Assembly (NCBI GenBank): GCA_014860005.1
Contig: JACZKP010000016.1
Location: 1-10,805, forward strand
Origin: Verrucomicrobiota bacterium
Lineage (GTDB): Bacteria > Verrucomicrobiota > Verrucomicrobiae > Limisphaerales > UBA11358
Reading direction: 5' to 3'
DNA length: 10,805 nucleotides
Positions 1 through 8,600 of this stretch are shown one piece after another. The notes beneath the pieces were generated by a model that was not told the origin of the DNA, did no database searches, and worked only from the letters and a program-made list of their open reading frames with translations. Numbering within the stretch: position 1 is the stretch's first letter; every line of letters starts with the position of its first letter. Both the position numbers and the translations under genes were made by a program.

Positions 1-92
1 CAACCCAGAGTGCCGACGATTTGCTCGGCGTAGCGTTGAGTCAGCAGTTCGACTTGCGGGGTGTTGGCGGGAGCAGGTGTCGGTTCAGACAT
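1..92 (-). CDS. N-terminal fragment of an unidentified protein, cut by the window edge
   Basis: An open frame starts at an ATG (complement of 90-92) and runs off the left edge, giving 30 residues that begin MSEPTPAPANTPQVELLTQR and continue YAEQIVGTLG. The Pro/Ala-rich start followed by a helix-like segment looks like a genuine cytoplasmic N-terminus, and there is no signal peptide. The ELLTQRYAEQIVG stretch reminds me of the beginning of a hypothetical or transposase-like protein family common in Verrucomicrobiota, but 30 residues are too few to assign it. No strong Shine-Dalgarno precedes the ATG; the nearest purine-rich stretch is GGGTGG. It lies 141 bp downstream of the Dps gene on the same strand, and a small hairpin (122-134) sits in that gap. 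Confidence 0.45.
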   Translation of the reverse strand, partial: MSEPTPAPANTPQVELLTQRYAEQIVGTLG

Positions 93-121
93 GCCACCCG
101 ATTTACCAGAAACTCTTGGTT

Positions 122-134
122 CCGGCTACGCCGG
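122..134. repeat. Short palindrome (CCGGC-TAC-GCCGG)
   Basis: A 5-bp perfect stem with a three-base loop lies between the Dps stop codon and the ATG at 92. It is flanked by GGTT on the left and GTT on the right, a flank resembling the GGTTC/GAACC linkers of the larger hairpin repeats in this window, but the loop differs, so I do not assign it to that family. It has no T-run and is not a convincing terminator. The rest of the 93-233 gap shows only weak imperfect inverted repeats, for example around 170-183. Confidence 0.35.
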
Positions 135-233
135 GTTAGGAGGTGACGGCGGCAGAGCAACCCTGGAACGCGGGGCGTTTCGCAAAGTAAGACGACCGCA
201 ACCCGCGGCCCTGTCGCCGTTTCTTTAACTGGA

Positions 234-704
234 TCAATCCTTCAAAAAGCTCTTGAGCATCCAGATGGTCTTTTGGTGCAAAGTGATGCGGGTCACCATT
301 AAATCCTGGCTTTCCTGATCATTGGCCTCACCGGCCAGATCGCGTGCTTGGATCGCGTCCGCGACGAGTTTCTCGTTTGCAGCAACGAGCTTGCTCACAT
401 AGTCCTCCTGCGCAAGCGGCGCCGTGAATTCCTTCATCCGCGACACCTCCGACAATTTGCCAAGTCCACCAATGGCATAGGCCTCGAGCGCGCGGATACG
501 TTCGGCAATCTCGTCAACGGCGGTGAACAATTCCTCGTATTGCGTCTGAAAAGCAGTGTGCAGGGCGAAGAAGCCCGGCCCCTCGACGTTCCAGTGCGCC
601 AGATGCGTCAGCGACATGAGCGCATAGGAATCGGCGAGCACCTGGTTCAAGCTGCCGGTCAGGCGTGTGTGTGATTTCGAGTGTTTGGTTTTGGAGCGTT
701 TCAT
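234..704 (-). CDS. dps: Dps-family mini-ferritin (DNA-protecting, iron-oxidising protein)
   Basis: The 156-residue product has the length and signature of Dps. Dps proteins form 12-subunit shells in the cytoplasm that oxidise Fe(II) with hydrogen peroxide, store the iron and often bind DNA. The inter-subunit ferroxidase residues are present with the spacing of E. coli Dps: His37 (in HWNVEGPGF), His49 (in ALH), Asp64 and Glu68 (in VDEIAERIR). The N-terminus, MKRSKTKHSKSHTR, is strongly basic (nine Lys/Arg/His in 14 residues), as expected for a DNA-contacting tail. The start is the ATG at 704; only a weak purine stretch (GGAAAA) precedes it. It is the only metabolic-type gene in the window and is probably its own unit. 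The 193-bp spacer upstream (705-897) should hold its promoter, but I find no convincing -35/-10 pair and no OxyR or PerR/Fur site that I could defend. Confidence 0.95.
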   Translation of the reverse strand: MKRSKTKHSKSHTRLTGSLNQVLADSYALMSLTHLAHWNVEGPGFFALHTAFQTQYEELFTAVDEIAERIRALEAYAIGGLGKLSEVSRMKEFTAPLAQEDYVSKLVAANEKLVADAIQARDLAGEANDQESQDLMVTRITLHQKTIWMLKSFLKD

Positions 705-897
705 AATTCAAGTTTTCCGTGTGAACCCACCCCTGTTTGCCAGAACTCGCCAGGTCGGTCAATCCATCTGACTCCAAGCAGCTCACCTCCCGCGCTGCCG
801 TTTGGAGGAATCCTGGGGAAGCAACCCGAACCGACACCGTCATCTCAACCGGCACCGAATGCGGCGGGCAGGCTCAAGCTGTTCACTGAAGAAAAGG

Positions 898-1689
898 TTA
901 CTCCATGGACAGGCGATAGAATCTTGCTGACCAGCTTATCGGGATGACAATTGGATTGGTGGCCCCGCTTGGAGCGTTCGTCCAGTTTGGCGTCGCGAGT
1001 AACCAGGATTCCTGCAACACAAATCCCGGAGTATTCGCCGTCCAAGAAACCGACACCGCACCCGACCCGGAGGAAGTGATCGCCAGCGTGGGCGGGACGA
1101 TGGGTTCGTATTCGTAAGTGATGGTCACCGTGGCGGTGGCAAAACGCACAATCGAGGAGAAGCCGGCGCCCCCACCGTAGCCAACCGCGCCAGCGTCCGA
1201 TGCCCCATTGGATAGCAGAAAATACTGACTGGGTTGGGTGAACCGTTCCAGCTCCTCGGTGACAATTCCGTTGGAGGAACTGAGAGAAATCATAGTCCCA
1301 TTGGTAGTCTGGCCGGCGAGCAGCCAACCAGTCGCCCACTGTTGTGGCGTGGTGAAAAAGGCCAGCGTGCGCGTCGGCAGTCCGGATTTCTCGGGCGCAT
1401 TCAGGAGAAACTGTGCATACGCCCCGAGGGTATAGCTGCCGTCGCCGTTGGCGGCGGCGACCCACTCGGTCCGGCGTTCGCCCACAATGCTGAAGCCAAC
1501 CTGGGTCAGCGTGCCCAGCGTCTGATTAAATGGCGGAATTCCGGGCACCGCGATGGTCGGATTAAACTCCCAGTAATTGGTGGCCCAATGATGCGTGATT
1601 TGGTGGGTAATCGTCGCGGCTTGCGCAGACGCGGCCAGCAGGAGAACAGCGGCAACGGAGCGCCGGAGTCGAACACAATTTTTAATCAT
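898..1689 (-). CDS. Secreted protein resembling choice-of-anchor E proteins, with FYRL C-terminal module
   Basis: With the ATG at 1689 the product has 263 residues. It begins with a clear signal peptide (MIKNCVRLRRSVAAVLLLAA, then SAQA) with likely cleavage near residue 24, so it is exported. Residues about 25-200 are beta-rich and contain FNQTLGTLTQVGFSI (from F54) and end in VTITYEYEP. This pattern resembles the 'choice-of-anchor E' families, in which one extracellular domain is joined to different surface-sorting tails. Residues 200-263 form the tail here: Pro-hydrophobic strand, SW, GFVLQ, a Trp, then FYRL at 257-260. The same type of tail ends the upstream 1213-residue protein. There is no PEP-CTERM or LPXTG motif. 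Longer in-frame starts exist (ATG 1710, ATG 1818), but they place extra residues before the signal peptide, and the 1818 start would translate the hairpin repeat at 1775-1802. No strong ribosome-binding site is visible. The exact function is unknown. Confidence 0.8.
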   Translation of the reverse strand: MIKNCVRLRRSVAAVLLLAASAQAATITHQITHHWATNYWEFNPTIAVPGIPPFNQTLGTLTQVGFSIVGERRTEWVAAANGDGSYTLGAYAQFLLNAPEKSGLPTRTLAFFTTPQQWATGWLLAGQTTNGTMISLSSSNGIVTEELERFTQPSQYFLLSNGASDAGAVGYGGGAGFSSIVRFATATVTITYEYEPIVPPTLAITSSGSGAVSVSWTANTPGFVLQESWLLATPNWTNAPSGATNPIVIPISWSARFYRLSME

Positions 1690-1774
1690 GATTTTGCTGT
1701 GAGTTAACATTTGCTCTACGGCTAAAATGAGTTTTTTGCCACGTTCAGGGACTGTTTGCCATCGCAGTAAAACC

Positions 1775-1802
1775 GTAAGGCAGGCTTTCCAACCTGCCCT
1801 AC
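1775..1802 (-). repeat. Single-hairpin copy of the GGAA-loop repeat
   Basis: Read on the minus strand, this is a 12-bp stem GTAGGGCAGGTT / AGCCTGCCTTAC closed by a GGAA loop. Two of the pairs are G-U wobbles in minus-strand RNA; read from the plus strand the same positions are A-C mismatches. It matches hairpin 2 of the 50-nt units at 5512-5561 and 8896-8945, but carries GTAG instead of AACC before the stem and TTAC after it, so it is a reduced or solo form. It sits 20 bp after the stop of the 1213-residue protein gene and 85 bp before the next start. It has no T-run after it that would make it a standard terminator. Confidence 0.85.
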
Positions 1803-1822
1803 GACATAAAATTCGCATCGCC

Positions 1823-4800
1823 TCACTTCAAACTCAGCGCCAGTCGCCAGAACGCAGCGTCCAATTCGGAATCAACTGCGACCACAATACGGAAGAATCC
1901 CCCGCCCAAATTCTCCACCACCGCCGCTTGCTCCCACCATGCGCCGCCCAGCGCAGGCGTGGCCTGCAGTTGAAAATTGAGGAATTGCGCATACGCCGCT
2001 GGGAACTGCCACACGAGTTGCAGCGAGCTTTGATTAAGGGCCTCAATCTGCACGGCGGGCAAGGCCAGATTTGCCGGTGGGTAATTGATGAACAACAGCG
2101 GGTCGCCGCCATTGAGATAACTTTGCAGCAGGGTATGGCCGCTGCCGAGATCCGCAAACGGATCGTTCCCCAGCCCGCCGAAGAACAGCAGTTCCCAATC
2201 ATCGTCCAGCAAGTTGCCGTCGCTATCCGCAGCGGACGGCAACGGCACACTGGTGACGTGGGTTTGGGATTCGCTGCCGACGCGGACAACTTCCAACGTT
2301 TCACTCGCGCAAGCACTGGCCGGCGCGTCCGCAAAACCCAACACCCGCACCGCCAGTCCTGGCACGACGTGAAACGCATTCGGAAACCGATACGGACGAT
2401 TGTTCGCGTCCACGAGGGCGACGGTTGTACCGAGTGCGAACCGATCCAGAATCGTGCAACTAAGTCCCGCAGAATCCGGGCGCACCAACAAATCGCGTGT
2501 CACCACCGGTCGCGGTGCGGGCAGATTCAGCAAAACATTCAGTCCCTCCAGCGCGCTGGTGTAATCGCTCGCCGTCAATGGTGTGAGCAATGGCCCAATT
2601 TCCGCTGGCAGTCCCCCGTTCCAATCATTGCGATAGGCGGGCGGCATCACGCCGGTGGCGAAAAATTCCCGCAGCGCATCGAGCGGACTAGGAAACGCGC
2701 CAGGAAATACTCCGCCCCAGCGCGCGCTGATGCGATAGACGTCCAGCGTAACCGCGCGCAACGCAGCGAGCTTGGGATCGTTGGAATCACGCAACGCTTC
2801 GCGCAAGGTTTTCACCACTTGGCCAAGCAGATGACCGGGGTCGGACAGCGAGCGATATTGCTCCAGTTCGGCCAGTTGCTCCGGCGTGGGCAGCACGCGG
2901 CCCGTAGCGGCGTTGTTGGCCGAAATGGGTGTAGCCGGTTCCGAAGCGCGATACGCCGTAAGCGTGAGGCGGTTCGTATTAAAGATTCCCGGCGTGGGTA
3001 GATAACTCGGCGGCAGAACACCTCGTGCCACGAAGCGCCGCGTGATCCATTGTTCAAATACCAAGGTCGAGGCGGTTTCCAATGAATCAATTGTCGCGCC
3101 GACGCTCGGCGGGAGATTCGTTTGATAAAATTGAATTGCCGCCGCCTTCCATGCCGCTGCTTCCGTCGCATCCGTTCCGCCGCCGTACGGATGCGAGAAC
3201 GTCACCGCGCTGGACGCCGGCAAAACCACGAGTCCCGCCAGTTCGCGACCCTGAAAAAATGTGCCCGCGCTGTAGGGCGGAGCGGAATCGAGCGCGAACG
3301 CCGGTGAAGTTGCGGCCACCGTCACCTGCGAACGTCCGCCGCGGCCAATGCGGCGCAACCACGCCGCCGTCTGGCCCGCGCCGAAATAACCCCAGTGATA
3401 GGCCAGATTCGAGTCGAGTGGTTCACCGCTGACATCATGAACGGTGATGCGATTCCCGGGGTTCGGTTGCGTGTCCGGCAGCGCACTTCCCGCCACGAGC
3501 GTCGGCACGTTCGCATTCACCAAACCATCGTGCGACCACGGACGCACGTGCAATTCCAACGCCGTGCCTGAAGTGTTGCGCAACGGAACGCCACTGTTTT
3601 CGAGGAGGATTTGCAGGTAATTCAGCGTGTTGCTCGGGTTATTGTTCGCGCTGCGATCCGGTAACACGGCGGGATCAAAACCCAATCCCAGCTTCACGTA
3701 ATCGGGAATGCCGTCATCCAATGTGCTGAGTTCCCCGGCGGGCGTCGTGAAACGGTACCACACGTCCAGTGTCGTCGTGCGCGCCGCACCAGCAGTGGCA
3801 TAAGCCTGCAAGCGAGTGTCGCGATGCAACCAAATCGGCTGCGTGTAAGCCTGCCAAGCCGAGCCGGTTTGGGTGCGATACACAATGTTGAAACCCGCCG
3901 GAGCCACGAGCGTCACCGCAACCGCTTCGTTGAACGTGCCGGGTAACGGCGTTGGTTTAACCGCGCCCGTCGCCGGACCGGTCGCCGCGTCGAGCGGGAA
4001 CACCGAAAGTTCCGGCGTAAACTGGCTCGCGAGCACATGCGTGGCCCCGCCGGGCGCTACACCAAAATTCACCGCTGTCGGTTGCGACAATCCGATGAGA
4101 TCATCGCCAAAGGTTTCGCCGATCGCTATCACGGGCGGACCAAGCGAAGGCGCCGACGACCAATCATTCGCGCGTTGCCGACTCAGCACCCGGGCGTTGG
4201 GCGCGACAAACGGTTCACCGGAATAAACCAACACATGCCCCGCGCCGCTCACTTCGGACACCGGCGCGAGTGTTGTTGTGCTGACGAGATCATAATTGCC
4301 CGTGCCGCTGTTGAATTTGTAACTGCGCGCCGTCCGTGACCGGTCGCTGACACCCGCGCCGGAAAGCAGTTGAAAGCCATTCGCGCCGTTTGGCAATGCG
4401 GCCACGCCGGTAAATACTTCGCCCACCGGTGGCGTCAACGTAGCCGAGTTCGTGCCGTCCGGCGTGTTGCGCACTACCGCTTGTGCACCATCCGCGGCCA
4501 CGAGCAGCAGCCGTGCGACATTCCCCGCACCAATCGAAGCGACGCGACCGAGCGGGAACGGGGCAGTGATATTGGTCGCCGTACCCGTGCCGTAGTTCGC
4601 CCCATCGAAAGTGATCTGGCGCACTTGATAATTCGTGGCGTTCGGGGTCCACGTCACCAGTTGCGCGAGTGCGTCGGCAAAGGGATTCAGCACAAAGTGC
4701 GTATTCGTGGTCAGGGCGGTAACGCTCAGGCGAATGGGCGAACCCGCTTCATTCAGAGCCACGACGCGAAGATTCACCGTGCCGGAATTTAAGTTTTCTA

Positions 4801-5464
4801 AATACGCCACCTGATGCGTCGCCCCGGTCGTGAGCATGACTCGCGCGCCCCGGTCAAAAACGCGACTGCTGATTTCCGAGAGCAAGGTGTGACTGGAAAA
4901 CGCCGAGCTGCCAGCGTTGATAAACAACCGCACCCGATTCTCGGGGGAGCCGTTCCAAGTCGAAGTCAGCAACAGGTCTTCTAAGGAAGTAGTGCCTACA
5001 ATTTGCCCAGCTGCGAGCGAGAGCGGCCCAACCATGCCAGGTGGAATCCAATCACTCAATTGCGGTTGCGCGGTGGGGTTGAGAATTCCGACCAGCTTCA
5101 CTCGGCCCGCTTCGGGCGAAGTCAATGCGAGCGTGTCACGAGTTGTGACCAGCAGTCGGCCCCCCGTTACGCCGGACACGTTGTAAATTCCCGCCGCGCG
5201 ACCCGGCGTCCATTCCAGTGCGCCGGAATTATCGAGTTGAAAACCGACGCGCACCGTGCCGGTTTCGCGATCAATGATCACCGCGTCCGCGCGGCCATCG
5301 CCATCGAGGTCCGCGTAACCGGTGATTTCTACCGGGCCAACGTGAAAATGTGTCGGCGGCAATGGCGCTTGCGCGAACGCCGAGAATGGCAGCGCGAAAA
5401 AGCACAGCAGCAGAAACAATCGAGCGAACGAAATTAAACACGCAGACGGCAGGTTGAGAATCAC
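1823..5464 (-). CDS. Large secreted protein with FG-GAP-like, chitobiase-C-like and EF-hand-like modules
   Basis: From a GTG at 5464 the product is 1213 residues. It opens with a signal peptide (hydrophobic core LFLLLCFFALPFSAFAQA) with likely cleavage after Ala31. Directly behind it is a calcium-binding FG-GAP/VCBS-like loop, ADLDGDGRAD (Asp52, 54, 56, 60), followed by about 430 beta-rich residues that could be a degenerate propeller. Residues about 502-570 (PTPLPGTFNEAVAV ... LQAYATAG) resemble the chitobiase/hexosaminidase C-terminal domain. DDGIPDYVKLGLGFDP at about 580 and DSDGNLLDDDWELLF at about 1077 look like thrombospondin-3/EF-hand linkers. The stretch between them is mixed helix and strand and I do not recognise it. 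The last ~90 residues are the tail module ending FWRL (1205-1208). No catalytic motif was seen. The start is uncertain: an ATG at 5626 overlaps the preceding stop codon (ATGA), but using it would add 54 residues, largely translated repeat, before the signal peptide. Confidence 0.85.
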   Translation of the reverse strand: MILNLPSACLISFARLFLLLCFFALPFSAFAQAPLPPTHFHVGPVEITGYADLDGDGRADAVIIDRETGTVRVGFQLDNSGALEWTPGRAAGIYNVSGVTGGRLLVTTRDTLALTSPEAGRVKLVGILNPTAQPQLSDWIPPGMVGPLSLAAGQIVGTTSLEDLLLTSTWNGSPENRVRLFINAGSSAFSSHTLLSEISSRVFDRGARVMLTTGATHQVAYLENLNSGTVNLRVVALNEAGSPIRLSVTALTTNTHFVLNPFADALAQLVTWTPNATNYQVRQITFDGANYGTGTATNITAPFPLGRVASIGAGNVARLLLVAADGAQAVVRNTPDGTNSATLTPPVGEVFTGVAALPNGANGFQLLSGAGVSDRSRTARSYKFNSGTGNYDLVSTTTLAPVSEVSGAGHVLVYSGEPFVAPNARVLSRQRANDWSSAPSLGPPVIAIGETFGDDLIGLSQPTAVNFGVAPGGATHVLASQFTPELSVFPLDAATGPATGAVKPTPLPGTFNEAVAVTLVAPAGFNIVYRTQTGSAWQAYTQPIWLHRDTRLQAYATAGAARTTTLDVWYRFTTPAGELSTLDDGIPDYVKLGLGFDPAVLPDRSANNNPSNTLNYLQILLENSGVPLRNTSGTALELHVRPWSHDGLVNANVPTLVAGSALPDTQPNPGNRITVHDVSGEPLDSNLAYHWGYFGAGQTAAWLRRIGRGGRSQVTVAATSPAFALDSAPPYSAGTFFQGRELAGLVVLPASSAVTFSHPYGGGTDATEAAAWKAAAIQFYQTNLPPSVGATIDSLETASTLVFEQWITRRFVARGVLPPSYLPTPGIFNTNRLTLTAYRASEPATPISANNAATGRVLPTPEQLAELEQYRSLSDPGHLLGQVVKTLREALRDSNDPKLAALRAVTLDVYRISARWGGVFPGAFPSPLDALREFFATGVMPPAYRNDWNGGLPAEIGPLLTPLTASDYTSALEGLNVLLNLPAPRPVVTRDLLVRPDSAGLSCTILDRFALGTTVALVDANNRPYRFPNAFHVVPGLAVRVLGFADAPASACASETLEVVRVGSESQTHVTSVPLPSAADSDGNLLDDDWELLFFGGLGNDPFADLGSGHTLLQSYLNGGDPLLFINYPPANLALPAVQIEALNQSSLQLVWQFPAAYAQFLNFQLQATPALGGAWWEQAAVVENLGGGFFRIVVAVDSELDAAFWRLALSLK

Positions 5465-5511
5465 GGGGTTGGAAAACCCCGGGAACCGGCGGACAGGAAT
5501 GTCCGCCCTAC
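5462..5511 (+). repeat. 50-nt two-hairpin GGAA-loop unit (copy 1)
   Basis: On the plus strand: hairpin 1 CACGGGGTT-GGAA-AACCCCGGG (9-bp stem with one A-G mismatch), linker AACC, hairpin 2 GGCGGACA-GGAA-TGTCCGCC (perfect 8-bp stem), then CTAC. Hairpin 2 has a stem sequence different from the other copies but the same geometry and loop. The unit abuts copy 2 directly, forming the 14-bp perfect palindrome GCCCTACGTAGGGC at 5505-5518. Its outermost CAC (5462-5464) reads GTG on the minus strand and is the likely start codon of the 1213-residue protein. Confidence 0.9.
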
Positions 5512-5561
5512 GTAGGGCAGGTCTTCCAACCTGCCGGTTCAGGCGACTTTCCTGTCGCCTG
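5512..5561 (-). repeat. 50-nt two-hairpin GGAA-loop unit (copy 2)
   Basis: Read on the minus strand: hairpin 1 CAGGCGACA-GGAA-AGTCGCCTG (eight pairs plus an A-A mismatch next to the loop), AACC, hairpin 2 GGCAGGTT-GGAA-GACCTGCC (one pair is G-U on the minus strand, C-A on the plus strand), CTAC. It is inverted relative to copy 1 and joined to it with no spacer. The outer sequences GGGAAC (5481-5486) and GTTCCC (5561-5566) could also pair, enclosing three hairpins in a branched fold. The repeat pair fills most of the 158-bp space between the 1072- and 1213-residue protein genes. Confidence 0.9.
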
Positions 5562-5622
5562 TTCCCTACGGCAACACTCAACCACCGCGGCACAACATCC
5601 CTAATAATTTGCGTCACATTCA

Positions 5623-8600
5623 TCATAGCGAGATGTCGTTGGTTACGAGGACTTCCTCGATTTCGCCGGTGACCGGATGCAACAGGACGAGGTAGTAACG
5701 ATACATCGCCCGCGCCACGACGGGTTGGGTGTCCACCACATACATGTACCCGGGATCGGTCGGCGTGGCGGTCGCCCCGTTGGGTTGTTTGATGTACACA
5801 AACGGATCGTAAATGTCGTAGCCGTTGGCGGTGGTCGCCCACGCGATGGCTTCCATGCGCGGCGAAACTTGCGAGACATCGCCCGGCACCTGCGGCCAGA
5901 ACAGACTGGGAACTTGCGTGCGATACAGCACGAACGGCGTCACGCGCCGCGGTTCACCGGCGCCCAGGCGCGGATAAACTTTTCCCAACGGGTCGGTGAC
6001 ATCGGTCGTCGTGATCAGGAAGCGCGAATTCGCCACGTCATGGGAGATGCGCCCGATCAATTCCCCGATCCGCACCATGCCACCGCCGCCGGCCGGATTC
6101 GATTCCGCCACGATGTTCGGATGAAAACTCGTCGCGGTGCGGGTGGGTGGCAATTTCCGCGCCGGCCAGGGCACATTCGGTCCAATGTATTCCTCTGGCG
6201 GCGACCAGGTGAAGCGCTGCTTGTTGCTGCGCGGCGTTTGCCCGCCCGTCACGGTGTTGCCCCGCACATAAACTTGGATGTCCGCTTCCGCTTCGAGCGG
6301 CACTTCGACCTGAAATGATGAACCGTTGCCAAAGCCATCGCGCAAATCCGGCGTGACATAGCGCCGATAAAATTGCACCCCGATCATCACGGAGTCCTGA
6401 TACGTCAACCCCGGCACGGTGCCATCGGGAATAATCGGCAAGCCTTGAATCAACACTTGAAAACTGCGCAGCCCCCAACGCGGCCCGAACCATTGGATGC
6501 GCGCCACTGGATTGGTTTCGGAACCCGTGGGCCGAATGGGCGCCAGCATCGGCGCGGTCGGCGCGAACTTGAAGTTCAGGCCAACGCAACCGAGCGGCGC
6601 GAGCGGACCGGGATTGCCGTGCCGGTCAAACGCCTGCACAAAGAAACACGCCTCGCCCGCGTAGAGCGGCGTCGAAGTCCAGAGATTCACAATCGGCGTG
6701 TTCGTGTCAAACGTGCCGGAATCTTCGCGCAACAACGTGAGCGGGCCATCGTCCACGCGGTAGTACAGTTTGTATTGCGTCATGTTCGGCAGCGGCACGA
6801 AGGAGATTTCCAAATCGTTGTTCGGCGTGCCTTCGGCTTCCGGCGGCACGGGACTGTGCGCTTCGCAGGGGGTCCGGCCCGACACAGGATCCACCAAGCC
6901 GGTGACATAATTCACGCCTGCCAACACGCTCACCACCACACCCACTTCCGGTCCGGGGGCGGGCATGTTCACGGTCAACTGTTCCGTTTGCACAACGCTG
7001 CCGCCGACCGTTCCCACGCGCGCTTGAAACCAAAGCGCCACGCCCTCCGCCGCCGCCGTGTAAGTCAGCCGGATGGGCAGATAAATTTCGCCCGGTTCAA
7101 ACTCGAACCGCCCCACGGGCGCGCGCGCGGTCGCCAAGCCCCAGTCCAGCTCCACCCACGCAAGATTGGGATCTTGATTCGTGCGCACGAACACGACATC
7201 CACGTTGATGTAAGTCGCGGACAGCGGACCGGGAGAGGGATATTCCCCGCCGGGCACCCGTCGCCCGATGTCGGCGAACGGTTCCGCGCATTGAATGCGC
7301 AACCCGCCCTCGGGCGAACCCGGTCCCGTGCGATCCCGCAACACACCTGGCACCGGCGGACTGTGTCCCGAAATGTTTCCGCCAAACGGTGGCGTGGCGC
7401 AGGCGACGGCATTGGTGGTGTCGTCAATCGCGCGCACGGTGTACCAATACGTCTTGGCGTAATCCGCCGGTGCGACCGGTGAGCCGGGACCGTTGTCGAG
7501 GAACGAAAATTCCGTCGCGTTCCCCGTGTGCGGCACGGTGCCGATGAGATTGGCCGTCGGACTGCCCCCCAGCGTCGTGAGTTGCCCCGTGTTTTCCCAC
7601 CGATAAACCGCGTAAGCTGTCGTGGCCTTGTCTTCCTCTGGCGGATTCGCCGCCCAGCGGACGCGCAAGTGTTGCTGCGGCGTACCGGGATTTTGATAAT
7701 CATTCTCCACGCGCAGCACCTTCGGCACGCGCGGCGGCATGCGACTGCAAAACGTCCCCAACACGCCCGGCGACACCGCCCCATCGCGCCCAAGCAAATC
7801 GCGCGCGGTGACGAAGTAATAGTATTGGTCCCCGTTCTGCGGCGGCGGAACGGCGGGATAACCCGGAAACCGGATGGCATGATCCGTCGCAAAAAACACC
7901 GTGTGATCGCTCGTGGCTGCTTCGACAGCATCTAATGAGCGACCTGGCAACACCGGCGCTTGATTCACGCGTCCGACTGGGCCAAGCGTTTGCGCCAGAT
8001 TTCGCAACGCGCTTGCGGGCGGCGGCGTGACGTGCCAGTTGTTCGCCACAGCGTAAGCCCAATCCACGCGCCAGACGTTGAACCCATGTTGTGCCAGCGA
8101 ATAACGGCGCAACGGCGGCGGAGTATCCCAACGCAATGGAATCGCAAGATCGGCAGTCGCGGGACGATCCGGGTCCGGCGGCGCAAGCTGCACGGTACTG
8201 GGCGCGGGCAATTGCAACGGTGCGGCGGCGTTCACGGTCACGCGACCCAACACGGCTTCATCCGCGGATTCGGGCGTCGGGCGATGGCGGATTTCAAACG
8301 TCACCGGACCATTCGCCGGAATCGGCACGGCATGCGCCGTACCGAGCGCCATCGCCAGCGACGGAAACGTGCGCGCGGCGAGTTGCAGCGACCCGAGCAA
8401 TTCCGGTTTGCCCGCCACACCTTGAATCACCGCCGACGCCAGTTCGGCATCGGACAACGTGGTCTGCGGAACAAGTTCCTCGAACAACTCGGTCAACGCC
8501 GTGCGAATGGCGAACGGATCCTCTCCCAGCGCGAGCCGGGCGCGTTGTTGCAAACCGCCGATGGCCGCGGCGGAAGTTTGCACGCGCACGACCGCTTCGA

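Noticed and set aside
705..897. Promoter for dps (TTGACC with a 17-bp gap to CAAACA on the minus strand)
   Set aside because: The -35-like element is acceptable, but the putative -10 matches TATAAT at only two of six positions; not enough to annotate.
845..1465. Minus-strand open frame of 206 residues overlapping the 263-residue protein gene
   Set aside because: It is an Arg/His-rich product in an alternative frame over most of its length, with no motif; the overlapping frame has a signal peptide and domain-like features.
1775..1802. Rho-independent terminator after the 1213-residue protein gene
   Set aside because: The stem is strong, but no T-run follows on the minus strand (the sequence after it is GGTTTTACT), and the same hairpin family occurs elsewhere upstream of genes, so it is better explained as a repeat.
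1690..1818. Upstream extension of the 263-residue protein gene to an ATG at 1818
   Set aside because: The added 43 residues are partly translated hairpin repeat (GWKACLT) and would put the signal peptide in the middle of the N-terminus.
1727..3001. Long open frame on the plus strand (424 residues)
   Set aside because: It is antisense to the 1213-residue protein gene, is extremely rich in Arg/Gln/His, shows no domain or signal, and crosses the hairpin repeat at 1775-1802. It is typical of a shadow frame in GC-rich coding DNA.
6373..7482. Long open frame on the plus strand (369 residues)
   Set aside because: It is antisense to the fibronectin-III-like gene, with Arg/His-rich low-quality composition and no recognisable motif; a shadow frame.
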